Shown here: positions 5,321-5,529 of the stretch, piece after piece
Layout of the letters: every line of letters starts with the position of its first letter
Position numbering within the stretch: position 1 is the stretch's first letter
Assembly: GCA_903827345.1 (NCBI GenBank)
Contig: CAIKID010000153.1
Location: forward strand, 1-5,529
Source: an uncultured Actinomycetes bacterium
GTDB taxonomy: Bacteria > Actinomycetota > Actinomycetes > Nanopelagicales > Nanopelagicaceae
Direction of reading: 5' to 3'
Length of the DNA stretch: 5,529 nucleotides
Program-made: the position numbers and the translations under genes
The notes under the pieces: model-generated
The model's input: the letters and a program-made list of their open reading frames with translations, nothing else
Told to the model about the DNA's origin: nothing
The model's database searches: none

Positions 5321-5343
5321 AAAGGAGATGCCAGAATACGCTG

Positions 5344-5529
5344 GTGAGATCACGAGTGGTTGCTGGTGTCGCCCTTTGCGCACTCATCCTCTCCGTTTCT
5401 CCTACAGTGCAAGCGGCAGTGTCGGATATAAATGCAAACCAAGTCTCATTACCGATTGTGCATAGTGGGGAGGCGGCCCGATTTAAGCGAGTCGTTGCCC
5501 TTGCAAATGGAGCGGCCGAGATTGTCGCA
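5344..5529 (+). CDS. Secreted protein, probable heme/iron ABC-transporter substrate-binding protein, N-terminal part
   Basis: An open frame from a GTG at 5344 runs off the right edge (62 codons seen). Residues 1-24 form a good Sec signal peptide: MRSR, a hydrophobic core VVAGVALCALILSV, then VQA as cleavage site. The cysteine in the core does not fit a lipobox (Leu precedes it), so a secreted rather than lipid-anchored form is likely. The mature start ends in RVVALANGAAEIVA, closely resembling the first strand and helix of periplasmic-binding-protein-like domains for iron complexes, heme (HmuT) or cobalamin (BtuF), which typically read R-[IV]-V-x-L-x-x-x-x-x-EI-[VL]-x-ALG. I favour the HmuT type, but only the first 60 residues are visible. 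A perfect AAAGGAG lies at 5321-5327, 16 nt from the GTG, longer than normal, so the start is not certain. It diverges from the neocarzinostatin-fold pair. Confidence 0.62.
   Translation, partial: MRSRVVAGVALCALILSVSPTVQAAVSDINANQVSLPIVHSGEAARFKRVVALANGAAEIVA

Noticed and set aside
5328..5465. ATG at 5328 opening a 45-codon frame directly after AAAGGAG
   Set aside because: The Shine-Dalgarno has no spacing to this ATG, the frame is short, and the peptide is Cys/Arg-rich without recognisable features. The overlapping frame from 5344 encodes a convincing signal peptide and binding-protein start.
1..5529. tRNA, rRNA, CRISPR array, insertion sequence or phage integration signs
   Set aside because: No clover-leaf, ribosomal core, regularly spaced repeats, transposase motifs or flanking duplications were found; coding density and gene types look ordinary chromosomal.

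Overview
The window looks like chromosomal DNA of an actinobacterium with moderate GC (close to half by eye), possibly one of the small-genome freshwater lineages (Nanopelagicales/acI type or similar). The assignment is inference. It rests on an actinobacterial-style LCP cell-wall ligase, secreted neocarzinostatin-fold proteins, very tight gene packing, and several genes whose only visible start signal is a TANNNT -10 box placed 6-7 nt before the start codon, as in leaderless actinobacterial transcripts. There are seven complete genes and two genes cut by the window edges. No RNA gene, insertion sequence, CRISPR array or non-coding stretch over 100 bases was found.

Layout. Positions 1-882, minus strand: an S51/cyanophycinase-like class I glutamine-amidotransferase-fold hydrolase, followed 9 nt later by a small membrane protein that runs off the left edge. 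A 30-bp divergent spacer (883-912) carries two back-to-back -10 boxes. Positions 913-2996, plus strand: an LCP (LytR-CpsA-Psr) transferase coupled by a 1-nt stop/start overlap to a YdcZ/DUF606 DMT-superfamily transporter. Positions 2993-4277: an AzoR-like flavin reductase (minus) and a TetR-type regulator (plus), divergent across an 88-bp spacer with a perfect 22-bp palindrome. This looks like a self-contained regulator/target pair that senses an electrophile, quinone or drug.

Positions 4282-5260, minus strand: two tandem, mutually related, exported proteins of the neocarzinostatin-like fold, each with four cysteines. They diverge from a secreted protein truncated at the right edge (5344-5529). 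Its mature N-terminus resembles the start of iron/heme/cobalamin ABC-transporter binding proteins, most like the heme-binding HmuT type. If that is right, the right third is the edge of a heme- or metal-chelate-uptake locus and the two small secreted proteins are candidate extracellular partners.

The strongest non-coding signals are the 22-bp palindrome at 3633-3654, a long near-perfect hairpin buried in the last codons of the TetR gene (4209-4266) that may act as a terminator between convergent genes, and the repeated leaderless-promoter architecture. All functional assignments come from reading motifs; no database search was made.
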